From Pantoea cypripedii (GTDB lineage Bacteria; Pseudomonadota; Gammaproteobacteria; Enterobacterales; Enterobacteriaceae): DNA of 64,000 bases. A model generated the notes under the pieces. That model had not been told where the DNA came from. It was given only the letters and a program-made list of their open reading frames with translations, and searched no databases. The stretch's first letter is position 1. Each line of letters starts with the position of its first letter. Shown in pieces: positions 34,694 to 44,216 of the stretch. Made by a program: the position numbers and the translations under genes. The DNA lies in the NCBI RefSeq assembly GCF_002095535.1, contig NZ_MLJI01000002.1, forward strand, positions 443,786 through 507,785, given 5' to 3'.

Positions 34694-35239
34694 AATAAAA
34701 ACCCTTTTGTTAATAGGCTTGGAAAGGTAGATGATGCGCTATTTTTCTTGTCTATTCAATAAATTGAATCAACATCACACAACCACACCCATTGTAAATG
34801 AGTCAACGTTAAATATCTTTCGAAACCACCATCGAGTTCAGGCCTATTTCACTATTTCACCTTGATTCTCATGAAAAAGACAATGAGGGAAGGCAAGTCG
34901 GTAGAAATTAACTTACAGTTGACGAGAAGGAAATTAAACGCAGTCAGCGAGTGAAAAATAACAAAAAAAGAACTAAGCAGATAGAGACATTACTAAAATC
35001 GTGGTGTACCAATTAACAGGGAGCAGGTCAGTGAAAAGAGGCAGACATTTCTGATGTGCACCAGAAAAAAAGACTCTCCCGATGAGCGCTTTACAGTCTT
35101 CAATCGGATACGGACACCTGGAAATCACTCGGCTAAGCATAACCCGTCAGCCACTGGCGAATGGATAATGAATTGCTGATGAAAGAGAGTTTCTTACGAG
35201 AAACCTTATAACTTTATTCAAGGACCGTGAGCCGGATAA
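34694..35239. other. Non-coding stretch with a short direct repeat
   Basis: 546 bases without a supported gene. GTGGTGTACCAATTAACAGG then GAGCAGGTCA (about 35002-35031) is a variant of the sequence at 33363-33392 on the other side of the nuclease-like gene. Remainder AT-rich. Confidence 0.45.
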
Positions 35240-35575
35240 CTACCCAACAATATTAATCAATAAATCCATTACCTCTTTCGATCCGGTGTCTTTTTCCAAA
35301 ATAGACACAAAAGCATCATGGTTCATTTTAGCAACATCACCATTTTGATATTCCAATTGTATATCCTCGCCAAGGATAACTTTTCTACGCTCCAGTTTCC
35401 TATTGTTTACCAGTAACTCTATGAGTTTTATGATACCTTTATCTTCATCGCGAAATTTATTGATGTTCTGCACACAATCTTTAACCTGAAGGCTTATCAA
35501 CGTAGCTGATGATGTATTATGAATCCGGAAGGTCCAGAAAGAAGACAAATTAATCCAGACTGCCTCTTCTGCCAT
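35240..35575 (-). CDS. Hypothetical 111-residue protein
   Basis: Starts MAEEAVWINLSSFWTFRIHN and ends EKDTGSKEVMDLLINIVG; contains ERRKVILGEDIQLEYQNGDV. The longer frame upstream would overlap the SDR gene, so the ATG at 35575 is preferred. No family. Divergent from the SDR gene with 39 bases between starts. Confidence 0.5.
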   Translation of the reverse strand: MAEEAVWINLSSFWTFRIHNTSSATLISLQVKDCVQNINKFRDEDKGIIKLIELLVNNRKLERRKVILGEDIQLEYQNGDVAKMNHDAFVSILEKDTGSKEVMDLLINIVG

Positions 35576-35614
35576 ACTGAAACCAACGATTTTATATTTT
35601 AAAAGGACTTTAAG

Positions 35615-36340
35615 ATGGGAACCAACGTCATCGTTACCGGGCATGCCAGTGGCATTGGATGGTATATCGCTAAGAAGTTTCATGATGAAGGTTTTAATGT
35701 TACTGGAATCGATAAAGATAGAGCAAGTGGGTTGGACAAGTCAATAAATCAGATTCAATGCGATCTCTCAAACTGGGAAGCGGTGAAAGACGCATTCTCT
35801 CATCTCGACAGGATAGATTATGCCGTTAATGCTGCTGGTGTCCCCGGAGTACGTAAAAGTTTCGATAACATCACTTCGGAAGAAATGATTGAATCGTATA
35901 AATCCATCTTCCTGCCAACCTTTCATGCCTGCAAAGCAGAAATAAATTGCATGGTGAGGAATGATCGTCACTCAAAAATAATCAATATTGCAAGTTCAAC
36001 AGCATCGTTTGGCAGCAAAGATATGGTTGCCTATAGCAGTGCTAAAGCGGCGATTGTTAATCTGACTAAAGTCTGCGCGGTTGAATATGCTCCCAAGATA
36101 CAGATAAACTCCATATCCCCTGCAACAGTGGACACTCCAATGATACGACGAAAATATAATGATGAACTACCTGATTATAGTGAAGCGTATCTTACCGGGA
36201 ACTGCGGAACGGTTCACGATATATGGACAGCAGTCAAATTTTTCATAGAGAATAACTTCATGACTGGCAGTGACCTCCTTATGGACGGTGGATATTCATC
36301 CTCATTCTCACCGCGACTAAAGCAGAAAGAAGCACCGTGA
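35615..36340 (+). CDS. Short-chain dehydrogenase/reductase
   Basis: A 241-residue SDR: NVIVTGHASGIGWYIAKKF (TGxxxGIG cofactor site), AVNAAGVPG (NAAG), IASSTASFGSKDMVAYSSAK with the Tyr-x3-Lys catalytic pair, and INSISPATVDTPM. The ribosome site AAAGGA precedes the ATG. Substrate unknown. The end overlaps the convergent VUT gene by 62 bases. Confidence 0.85.
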   Translation: MGTNVIVTGHASGIGWYIAKKFHDEGFNVTGIDKDRASGLDKSINQIQCDLSNWEAVKDAFSHLDRIDYAVNAAGVPGVRKSFDNITSEEMIESYKSIFLPTFHACKAEINCMVRNDRHSKIINIASSTASFGSKDMVAYSSAKAAIVNLTKVCAVEYAPKIQINSISPATVDTPMIRRKYNDELPDYSEAYLTGNCGTVHDIWTAVKFFIENNFMTGSDLLMDGGYSSSFSPRLKQKEAP

Positions 36341-36923
36341 TAGTCATTTTGTACGTTGCAATGAACAGTACAGATACAACTGCCCCTTCATTAAGGTTAT
36401 TTTCTCTCATCATTAGTGGAATTGAAATTCCACTAATGACAGTCTCTGCCACAAAGGCGGATATGAAATACCTAATAAAAACAAAACACTGAGCCACCTT
36501 TAGCTTTTCAAAAATCCATGTATTCAGCATGTTACTGATCCATACAAACAAAAATGTCATGCCCATGATAGTTGGCAACTGTTCATAGACTGAAAGATAG
36601 TCCGACCTCTCACCAATATGTGACAGCAAATATGCAATGGCAACAAAGATGGCATCTGACAGAAACCCATACCTTACAGCTGTATTAGCAAACCGCCTGC
36701 CATACAAATCCTGAATGATATTAACCAGTGTAAAAGTAACCGGAAAAAATATCAGCCCCATGGACAAATGAATTTTAACCCCCATGATATAAATTGTTCT
36801 GTAATCGAAAAAGAAAAAAGTGGATGATGTGAGTATGATGCAAAATAAAACTGGCAAGAAAATTTTTGCGTGATCATGGTCAACGGTTTGCCCAAACACC
36901 CTGTCCAGAACATTAAACCTCAT
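36279..36923 (-). CDS. VUT-family (YhhQ-like) membrane transporter
   Basis: A 214-residue protein with about six membrane segments, including FLPVLFCIILTSSTFFFF, IHLSMGLIFFPVTFTLVNII and the DLYG turn of the VUT/queuosine precursor transporter family. It follows the repressor gene with an 11-base overlap, so the pair is co-expressed. Its substrate here is not known. Confidence 0.8.
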   Translation of the reverse strand: MRFNVLDRVFGQTVDHDHAKIFLPVLFCIILTSSTFFFFDYRTIYIMGVKIHLSMGLIFFPVTFTLVNIIQDLYGRRFANTAVRYGFLSDAIFVAIAYLLSHIGERSDYLSVYEQLPTIMGMTFLFVWISNMLNTWIFEKLKVAQCFVFIRYFISAFVAETVISGISIPLMMRENNLNEGAVVSVLFIATYKMTITVLLSALVAVRMRMNIHRP

Positions 36924-37578
36924 AAAAGTAACCTCTTGATATAGTGAGAACAACTGGAGCAATAAAAGAATTTTCTTCCGTCCTGACTTCACTCCCTTCT
37001 TTGTTAATCAGGATGAACCTACCATCACTGCATTTAATTTTAACAATCTGAACCTGGTTTCCTGATGTATAGACACAAAATATATTCCCTTTTCTGGAAG
37101 CGGTATGATTTATAAATATCATGTCACTTTCCGATATGAATGGTGGAAAAACAAGTTTCACTACATTGATGCAATATGTCAGGTGTGGAATGGCAACATC
37201 ATCCTTCAGAAAATCCTGAAGTTTTAAAGGCACCCTTTCGGTAGCGATTAGAGGTGGTGTCGCTGACGAGAGTCTTTCGAGGCCTGACTCATCAATTTGA
37301 GGTATTAGATAACAGTTTAGTTCGCTGTTAAACACCGCGACAGGAATACTATGTTTCTCAGATAAATCGAAGAGACTTTGTTCTGATACACCAAAACTAT
37401 CTGAAATGTGGAGTCTTTTGCTCGATACAGGTATCTTATCATGGAAAATCCAGTTCTTAACCGTCGTTTCTTTTTCCCCACTTATCAAAGCAAGTCGCTT
37501 CTCTTTGTTTCTAATCTCAGGAAGGATTAACTCAGAAAGTTCCAGGGCTTTCTTAATGAATTGAGTACGTTTGATCAT
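36913..37578 (-). CDS. CI-like repressor with S24-type C-terminal domain
   Basis: A 221-residue protein: an N-terminal XRE-like HTH (EKRLALISGEKETTVKNWIF, SKRLHISDSFGVSEQSLF) and a C-terminal LexA/S24-like domain (FPPFISESDMIFINHT, KGNIFCVYTSGNQVQIVKI). The catalytic serine-lysine pair is not clear, so self-cleavage is doubtful. It is divergent from the Ner-like gene at 37758, the arrangement of a phage immunity region. Confidence 0.75.
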   Translation of the reverse strand: MIKRTQFIKKALELSELILPEIRNKEKRLALISGEKETTVKNWIFHDKIPVSSKRLHISDSFGVSEQSLFDLSEKHSIPVAVFNSELNCYLIPQIDESGLERLSSATPPLIATERVPLKLQDFLKDDVAIPHLTYCINVVKLVFPPFISESDMIFINHTASRKGNIFCVYTSGNQVQIVKIKCSDGRFILINKEGSEVRTEENSFIAPVVLTISRGYFYEV

Positions 37579-37757
37579 TTATGTGATATTCATCATGATT
37601 GATTTGTGTCTATTTGGTATAAAGACACATAATTTATTTTTCCTAGATTGATATTAAGTTTTTGTTTTAGGTTTGCAATTCCCCCGCCCTTAAATATAAG
37701 CAAACTGAAATCCCTCATGTGATATTCGGAGCAACTACCTATATGGAGGTAATTAAT

Positions 37758-38072
37758 ATGGAAAAGTTCGATGAATCAGACGATTGGCACAGGGAAGATA
37801 TACTCGCAGCAATCAGAAAAAAAAAGAGGTCTCTTGCAGCACTCTCGAGGGAGCACGGCCTTTCCTCAGGAACTCTGATTAACGCATTAAATAAACCCTG
37901 GCCTCGGGGAGAAAACATCATTGCTGATATTATAGGCGTACCTGCATCAGATATATGGCCCAGCCGGTATAGGGGAGCGACAAGGAGAGATGTAAGCGAG
38001 ACTCCTCGCAGAGGTACTAATAAATCTATCAATGGCCACGCCACACCCAAAAAAACAGGAAATAAAAATTGA
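37758..38072 (+). CDS. Ner/Nlp-type DNA-binding protein
   Basis: A 104-residue protein with the Ner fold: DWHREDILAAIRKKKRSLAA, LSREHGLSSGTLINAL, GENIIADIIGVPASDIWPSR. The tail is basic (RRDVSETPRRGTNKSI). Ner represses early promoters of Mu-like phages and is divergent from the c repressor. GGAGGTAATTAAT precedes the ATG. Confidence 0.85.
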   Translation: MEKFDESDDWHREDILAAIRKKKRSLAALSREHGLSSGTLINALNKPWPRGENIIADIIGVPASDIWPSRYRGATRRDVSETPRRGTNKSINGHATPKKTGNKN

Positions 38073-38294
38073 AATCACTCGCTGAAGAATGATGCTCCAC
38101 CAGCTTTTAGAACAATACGCTTAAGATAGTATTGTGGGGAGCATCCAATTCTGTACTGACTATACAGCCTGGATACAGACTTATTAACTCCCCCACTCAC
38201 TTCAAACACGGTTGCTCTGTGAGATACCTGGAACCTTCGGACTTCCCTGCTTGAGATGGGGTATCAAAAGCTCCTAAGACATGAGGCTAGCTAG
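38073..38294. other. Junction with CTAG repeat
   Basis: 222 bases without a gene. It ends in GCTAGCTAGCTAG (about 38286-38298) that forms the stop codon of the truncated cupin; CTAG is rare in enterobacteria, so this looks like a recombination scar. Confidence 0.4.
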
Positions 38295-38669
38295 CTAGTG
38301 CCAGTGCCTGACACCCGGCGGGCAACTCACCACATCACCGGCATGGATAGTTTTCTTCTCTTTTCCCCATTCCTGTACCCATCCAGTACCTGCCGTTACC
38401 ACCAGCGTCTGGCCCAGTGGGTGGGTGTGCCATGCCGATCTGGCTCCCGGTTCAAAGGTGACTACCGATGCTGACGTACGCTGAGGAGCAGCAGGCCTGA
38501 ACAGAGGATCGACCCATACCCGGCCGGTAAAGTTTTCCTGTGGTCCCTGAATAAAATCACGGCTGCCACTTTTAGAAATTGTCATCGCTGACATCTCATT
38601 GGCCAGTGCCGATAACGAAAACAACAAGCCAAATGATAGTGAAAATGCAGCAGTTTTGTTCTTAAGCAT
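38295..38669 (-). pseudogene. Exported cupin protein, C-terminally truncated
   Basis: A signal peptide (AFSLSFGLLFSLSALA) then a cupin: [46 protein letters not shown]-like [27 protein letters not shown], then stop. Intact members have ~20 to 30 more residues (HGATP...). Residues for metal binding (HTH, H) remain. The end is at the CTAG repeat. The start 38669 is set by GGAG. Confidence 0.7.
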
Positions 38670-38761
38670 CATAAACTCCATAAGGTTATTGAATAAAAAG
38701 CTCAACACTCACGATTTAAATCAAAAATGGATATTTCAACAGGCAGGACTTTTCAATGTCA

Positions 38762-39655
38762 TTATTTATAAAACCGCAATGCATCGAGCAATAAACTGAA
38801 GGCTTTTGAAGGCTGCCTGCGTCCTGGATAATAGATATAATAGCCATCCCAGTAAGGACACCAGTCGTCAAGCACGCTGATCAGCGCTCCTGCATCGAGA
38901 TATTGCTGGGCAATATCCCGTGGGACATAAGCCAGGCCATAGCCTTCAATGGCAGCATTTAATATCTGGTAGATCCGGCTAAATATGAGTTGTCCCTGCA
39001 CTTTAACATTTATCCCCTTACCTTCTTTCTCAAATTCCCACGCATACAAATTCCCATGGGTTGGAAAGCGTAAATTGATACAGCTGTGTTTGAGCAGGTC
39101 GTTAGGTTGCTGCGGTTTATCATGATGCGCAAAGTATTCCGGCGCACCGACAACAGCAAAACGAACGTCTGGCCCAATCTTAACGGATACCATCCCATTA
39201 GCGATTTGCTCACCAAAACGGATTCCTGCATCAAAACGGCCAGAGACAATATCGGTAAGCGTATAGTCATCAATAAGTTCCAGCTGAATTTCCGGGTAAT
39301 CGCGTAAAAACTGACGAACTTTGGGCCAAATCAGGGTATTAATGGCGTAATCCGATGTTGATATCCGAATGCAGCCTGCGGGTTGATGACTCAAGTCCTT
39401 CAGGGACAGCAATTTATCCTGAATGCCATCGATGTATGGCCCGATATCATTCAGCATCGTCTCACCGACAGTCGTCAGTGAGACACTGCGTGTTGTTCGG
39501 GTAAGAAGTTTCACACCAAGTCGGCTTTCGAGTGTTCGCAGGCTGTGGCTCAACGCAGATTGCGATATACCAAGCTGCGCGGCAGCTTTAGTGAAGTTCT
39601 GCAAGCGTGCGACAACAATAAAAGCCGTAAGATCGTTCAAATTTTCTCGTGCCAA
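38762..39655 (-). CDS. LysR-type regulator
   Basis: 297 residues, starting with a TTG at 39655 after AAAGGGG, which gives the normal family length (LARENLNDLTAFIVVARLQN). HTH: FTKAAAQLGISQSALSHSLR. It is divergent from the carboxymuconolactone decarboxylase-like gene, and the cupin lies downstream. The likely target is the divergent redox cluster. Confidence 0.88.
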   Translation of the reverse strand: MARENLNDLTAFIVVARLQNFTKAAAQLGISQSALSHSLRTLESRLGVKLLTRTTRSVSLTTVGETMLNDIGPYIDGIQDKLLSLKDLSHQPAGCIRISTSDYAINTLIWPKVRQFLRDYPEIQLELIDDYTLTDIVSGRFDAGIRFGEQIANGMVSVKIGPDVRFAVVGAPEYFAHHDKPQQPNDLLKHSCINLRFPTHGNLYAWEFEKEGKGINVKVQGQLIFSRIYQILNAAIEGYGLAYVPRDIAQQYLDAGALISVLDDWCPYWDGYYIYYPGRRQPSKAFSLLLDALRFYK

Positions 39656-39958
39656 AAAGACCCCTTTCACTTGTTCAGATGGCAAAACTTTTAACCGCAA
39701 TACCGTTCTACTTGACACCAGGATTCGATCGACGTCTTAACATTTTGCAACATGATTAATGAGTAATTCTCATAACACTTTCAATTTATCGTTGCTTATC
39801 AAATGGCTTCTTTACCGGTATAGTCCTTCCGCGATGCAGGAAAAATCTGTTTATCTGAATTTTCGCCCCCTCTTTTATTTTTTTCTGAAAGGAATCAGCG
39901 GACTTTATATTTTATTACTCCGCCTGACCATGCATGTTAATAACGGAGAATGAATCCG

Positions 39959-40756
39959 ATGTTAAACGCCTCCTTTTTTAATTATCACCGCGCTAAAAAT
40001 TTCGCCATCGTGACACTTCTTGGTTTGACATCTGCTTTTAGCGATGCAGCCCCCGATATTAGTGAGAAAAAGTCAATGCAAAGTTCTGATAATTCCCCGA
40101 CGCAAGTGAATACCGACATATTGTCTGCTCGCCAGCAAGCGATTATTCCTGTCGCGGCATTCGGTGCGGCAGGCACCATAGACAAACTCAATACCGCGCT
40201 GGGCGAAAGCCTGGATGCTGGCCTGACAGTCAATGAAGTAAAAGAGGTTTTGATACAACTCTATGCCTACGCGGGTTTCCCGCGCAGCCTGAATGCGCTT
40301 GGCGAGATGATGAAGGTACTGGAAAAACGTAAGCAGCAAGGCATTGAGGATGTTCCGGGTCATGAACCGACCCAGGCTATTCCCGAAGGAAGCGCACTGC
40401 TTGAGGCGGGTACCCACAATCAGACACGCTTGTCTGGCGCCCCTGTCCAGGGACCGCTGTTCGACTTTGCACCAACAATCAACCAATACCTCAGAACACA
40501 TTTATTTGGTGATATTTTTGAGCGGGATAACCTCGACTGGCAAAGCCGTGAATTGGCGACAATAAGCATGTTGTCTGCTCTTCAGGGTGTCGATGCTCAG
40601 ATACAGGCCCATATGCGAATCGGCATGAATACCGGATTATCCGCAGGCCAGTTACGCCATCTGACCCAGGTATTGGCGGAGCGTGTTGATGAACAATCCG
40701 CACAACGCGCACGTGAAGCGCTGGAGAAGCATCTTGCGACGGTTGCAGGAAAATAG
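39959..40756 (+). CDS. Carboxymuconolactone decarboxylase-family protein
   Basis: About 265 residues with a signal peptide-like N-terminus (FAIVTLLGLTSAFSDA) and two CMD-like domains: ARQQAIIPVAAFGAAGTIDK, EVKEVLIQLYAYAGFPRSLN, and DWQSRELATISMLSALQGVD, AQIQAHMRIGMNTGLSAGQL. The AhpD-type CxxC pair is absent, so peroxidase activity of that kind is unlikely. It precedes the MFS gene by 5 bases. Confidence 0.82.
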   Translation: MLNASFFNYHRAKNFAIVTLLGLTSAFSDAAPDISEKKSMQSSDNSPTQVNTDILSARQQAIIPVAAFGAAGTIDKLNTALGESLDAGLTVNEVKEVLIQLYAYAGFPRSLNALGEMMKVLEKRKQQGIEDVPGHEPTQAIPEGSALLEAGTHNQTRLSGAPVQGPLFDFAPTINQYLRTHLFGDIFERDNLDWQSRELATISMLSALQGVDAQIQAHMRIGMNTGLSAGQLRHLTQVLAERVDEQSAQRAREALEKHLATVAGK

Positions 40757-40761
40757 AATCG

Positions 40762-42105
40762 ATGCATGATGCCCCATCAAAGAACCAGGCAAGGGCGGCA
40801 CTCAGTGCCGCATTGCTCGGTTTTTTTATCATCACCCTTGATGCTGTCGTAGTGAATGTCGCACTTCCCACCATCGGACGCGAACTGAAGGCAAGTATTA
40901 CCGATCTCCAGTGGATCGTGGACAGCTACACCCTCGCGTTTGCCGCACTGCTTCTTTTCGCTGGTTCGCTATGTGATCTTATCGGTGCGCGCATGACCTT
41001 TGGTGGCGGACTCTCCCTTTTTGTGCTGGCATCAATAGCCTGCGGGATGGCGAAAAATACCGATACCCTGATTATTTCGCGTTTTGCTCAGGGAATGGGG
41101 GCAGCGTTAATTATGCCTGCCACAATGTCGCTTATTCGGCATCACTTCGCTGATGCAGCGCAACGAGGACGTGCCGTTGCCATATGGGCTATGGGCGGCT
41201 CCATTGCTTCCACCTCCGGACCGTTAATTGGCGGTGTGCTGACGCAGCTAGACTGGCGATGGATTTTCTTTATCAATATCCCCGTCGGAGTGATTGCCCT
41301 GGCATTATTGACACGTATTCCCGCTTCGCCAAAACGCACCGTGCCGTTTGATTTTCTGGGACAGCTGGCTGCCACCCTGTTTATGGGCTCACTGATTTAC
41401 GGCACCATTGAGTCTGGCCGGCATGATACGGAGGCCTTCTCTATCTGGTTACCTTTTATGCTCACGCTGGTGTCTCTGGTCTTGTTTATTATTGTGCAAA
41501 AACGCATCCAGCATCCTATGATTCCTGAGGCGTTAATCGCGTCCGGAAATGTGAAAATTTCCATGCTGGTGGGTTTCACGTTTATGGCGGGGTATTTTGG
41601 ATTGCCCTTTTTGATGAGCCTCTATCTGCAACAGGACATGGGTCTTAGCGCCGCTCAAACCGGCGTGATTTTCCTGCCCATGATGCTGACAGGACTGGTT
41701 ATCACGCCTTTCACCGCCCGGCTGGTTCAGCGATTTAATGCGAAAAATTTAATCGTATCCGGACTGGTGTCGATGGCTGCGGGTCTGCTGTTGCTGACGT
41801 TGCTCCCCGTCTCGGTGCCAGTGGTGTGGATTTCACTCACGATGATGCTGGTTGGCATCGCGGGTCCTTTGATTGCCCCACCGGTAGCGGCTTTGCTGCT
41901 GAATAGTGTCTCGCCCGCACTGGCCGGTATTGCCAGCGGCATTTTCAATACCAGCCGCCAGGTCGGGGGCGCGATGGCGATTGCCGTATTTGGTGCCATC
42001 CTTGCGCAATCCCCGTCTTTTATACCGGGTTTCCATATCAGCCTGATTCTGGCCGCCTGCCTGTCTCTGGGAACAGCAGTGATTGCATTGAGATTACATT
42101 CATAA
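40762..42105 (+). CDS. MFS transporter, 14-TM DHA2-type
   Basis: 447 residues with the DHA2 motifs DAVVVNVALPTIGRELKAS, LQWIVDSYTLAFAALLLFAG, SLCDLIGARMTFGGGLSLFV and RWIFFINIPVGVIALALL. Likely a proton-driven efflux pump. It appears co-transcribed with the CMD-like gene, followed by a LysR gene on the same strand. Confidence 0.9.
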   Translation: MHDAPSKNQARAALSAALLGFFIITLDAVVVNVALPTIGRELKASITDLQWIVDSYTLAFAALLLFAGSLCDLIGARMTFGGGLSLFVLASIACGMAKNTDTLIISRFAQGMGAALIMPATMSLIRHHFADAAQRGRAVAIWAMGGSIASTSGPLIGGVLTQLDWRWIFFINIPVGVIALALLTRIPASPKRTVPFDFLGQLAATLFMGSLIYGTIESGRHDTEAFSIWLPFMLTLVSLVLFIIVQKRIQHPMIPEALIASGNVKISMLVGFTFMAGYFGLPFLMSLYLQQDMGLSAAQTGVIFLPMMLTGLVITPFTARLVQRFNAKNLIVSGLVSMAAGLLLLTLLPVSVPVVWISLTMMLVGIAGPLIAPPVAALLLNSVSPALAGIASGIFNTSRQVGGAMAIAVFGAILAQSPSFIPGFHISLILAACLSLGTAVIALRLHS

Positions 42106-42137
42106 TTTGCCAGAACACACATTTTTGAGTCGCCACT

Positions 42138-43046
42138 ATGCAAATGAACCGAGCCGATATGGCAGATTTAATCTACTTTTGCGCCATCGCGCGGCACCAA
42201 AGCTTCAGCCGGGCCGCCATTGAATTGGGCGTGAGCGCATCTGCCCTCAGCCATGCCCTGAAAGGGTTTGAAGCACGCCTGGGTGTTCGTCTCCTGAACA
42301 GAACGACAAAAAGCGTCACGCTGACAGAAGCGGGAAAAACCTTAGCGCAGACGGTGCAATCGCCCATTGAGACAATCGATTCGGCACTGGAGAAACTTAA
42401 TTTATTCCGTGACACGCCTGCTGGTCGTATTCGCCTGAATGTCGCTGTAGAAGCGTCGACGTTATTGCTGGCCCCGATACTGCCTGAGTTTGTCGAACTC
42501 TATCCTGACGTTGAACTGGATATTGTGGCCACCAATCGCATCGTGGATATGACGGAGGAAGGATTTGATGCCGGGATCCGTTACGGCGGCACAATCCCGG
42601 AAGATATGATTGCCCAGCGCTTATCCGCTGATATCCGCTGGGTGGTGGCTGGCTCTCCGGAATATCTCGATCGTTTTGGGACGCCCCTGCACCCGAATGA
42701 TCTCGACAAACATCGGTGTGTCAGTAACCGACTGGGTGACAATCGCATCTATCGGTGGGAATTCGACCGGGGTGACGAATCGCTGGCGATTAAAGTGCCG
42801 CCGTTAATCACGGTAGATCAGGCTGAGACCGGGCTTGTCGCGGTACTGAAAGGCGTGGGCCTGATGTATTACCCTGAGCCGTTAATTGATAAATACGTCA
42901 AAGAAGGCAGCCTGCGTCTGGTGCTTACCGATTGGGCCTCAATGGGGTCCGGCTTTCATATCTACTACTCCAGCCGCCGCCAGTTACCCACAGGTCTGAG
43001 ACTATTAATCGATTTAATACGAAAAATTCAGCCGCTCGGCTTGTAA
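42138..43046 (+). CDS. LysR-type regulator
   Basis: 302 residues, HTH FSRAAIELGVSASALSHALK, effector domain with LAPILPEFVELYPDVELDIV. It follows the MFS gene by 32 bases. It resembles the LysR at 38762 in layout but is clearly a different member. Confidence 0.88.
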   Translation: MQMNRADMADLIYFCAIARHQSFSRAAIELGVSASALSHALKGFEARLGVRLLNRTTKSVTLTEAGKTLAQTVQSPIETIDSALEKLNLFRDTPAGRIRLNVAVEASTLLLAPILPEFVELYPDVELDIVATNRIVDMTEEGFDAGIRYGGTIPEDMIAQRLSADIRWVVAGSPEYLDRFGTPLHPNDLDKHRCVSNRLGDNRIYRWEFDRGDESLAIKVPPLITVDQAETGLVAVLKGVGLMYYPEPLIDKYVKEGSLRLVLTDWASMGSGFHIYYSSRRQLPTGLRLLIDLIRKIQPLGL

Positions 43047-43159
43047 TTGATTGATGAGAAAAACTCAGCATGGCGTTAAATAGGCATAGCTGGTTTCAGG
43101 GTGCCTGAGAAATTATTATAAAAATCATTAAGCGATAATATTTTCTCAGGAGACCACCT

Positions 43160-44179
43160 ATGCAATATGTCAATCTTGGACGCAGCGGTCTTAAGGTTTC
43201 GCGACTTTGTCTGGGGTGTATGAGTTATGGAGAACCCAATCGTCTGCCACAGGCATGGTCACTTGATGAAGAAACTTCCCGTCCTTTTTTCCGTCAGGCA
43301 CTGGAAGCCGGAATTAATTTTTTCGATACGGCGAATATCTATTCCGGCGGCAGTTCAGAAGAAATTGTCGGACGAGCGCTTAACGACATGGCGCGACGTG
43401 ATGAAATAGTTGTGGCGACCAAAGCGTTCTTTCCCTGGAAAAACTCACCCAATGCTGGATTTCTTTCGCGGAAATCACTGATGCAGTCAATTGATGACAG
43501 CCTCACTCGCCTGGGTATGGATTATGTCGATTTATTCCAGATCCATCGCTTCGATCACAGTACGCCTGTCGAAGAAACCATGGAGGTGTTGCACGATATC
43601 GTGAAGGCCGGCAATGCCCGCTATATCGGTGCGTCATCTATGGAAGCCTGGCGTTTTTCCAAAATGCAATACGTCGCTGAACGCCACGGCTGGACAAGGT
43701 TCATTTCCATGCAACCGCAATACAACTTGCTTTACCGTGAAGAAGAACGCGAGATGCTGCCGTTGTGTGAAGACCAGGGTGTCGGTGTTATTCCCTGGAG
43801 TCCAATGGCACGCGGAAGGCTTACCAGAGACTGGAGTGAAGCCACGCTTCGCACCCAGAATGATGCTTTTGCGCTTAAGATGTATCAGAACACCGCTGAA
43901 CATGACCGCCAGGTCGTCGAAGTCGTTACGCGTATCGCGACCAATCATGGCGTGCCACGCGCCCATGTCGCACTGGCGTGGCTGCTTTCAAAATCAGCAA
44001 TCACATCCCCGATTATTGGCGCGACAAAGTCAGAACATCTGGCTACAGCGATTGGCGCACTAAACTTTTCGCTATCTGATGATGAAATCAGCGCGCTTGA
44101 AGCCCCTTATGTGCCCCATCCTGTCGATGGCATTGTTCCGCCACTGTCAGATCAGCCGCTCATGCTCTCCCCGATTTAA
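43160..44179 (+). CDS. Aldo/keto reductase, YajO-like
   Basis: 339 residues: MQYVNLGRSGLKVSRLCLGC, NFFDTANIYSGGSSEEIVGR (Asp, Tyr), VVATKAFF (Lys), VDLFQIHRFDHSTPVEETM (His), GVIPWSPMARGRL and AWLLSKSAITSPIIGATKSE. The tetrad is intact. Closest in layout to YajO of E. coli. NADPH-dependent carbonyl reduction is the expected activity. Confidence 0.9.
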   Translation: MQYVNLGRSGLKVSRLCLGCMSYGEPNRLPQAWSLDEETSRPFFRQALEAGINFFDTANIYSGGSSEEIVGRALNDMARRDEIVVATKAFFPWKNSPNAGFLSRKSLMQSIDDSLTRLGMDYVDLFQIHRFDHSTPVEETMEVLHDIVKAGNARYIGASSMEAWRFSKMQYVAERHGWTRFISMQPQYNLLYREEEREMLPLCEDQGVGVIPWSPMARGRLTRDWSEATLRTQNDAFALKMYQNTAEHDRQVVEVVTRIATNHGVPRAHVALAWLLSKSAITSPIIGATKSEHLATAIGALNFSLSDDEISALEAPYVPHPVDGIVPPLSDQPLMLSPI

Positions 44180-44216
44180 CTTTGAGGGAATTAATTAAGT
44201 TAACAGGAAATTTTAT

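Noticed and set aside
36913..37578. Self-cleaving LexA-type repressor
   Set aside because: The S24-like domain lacks a clear catalytic Ser/Lys pair, so cleavage is not claimed.
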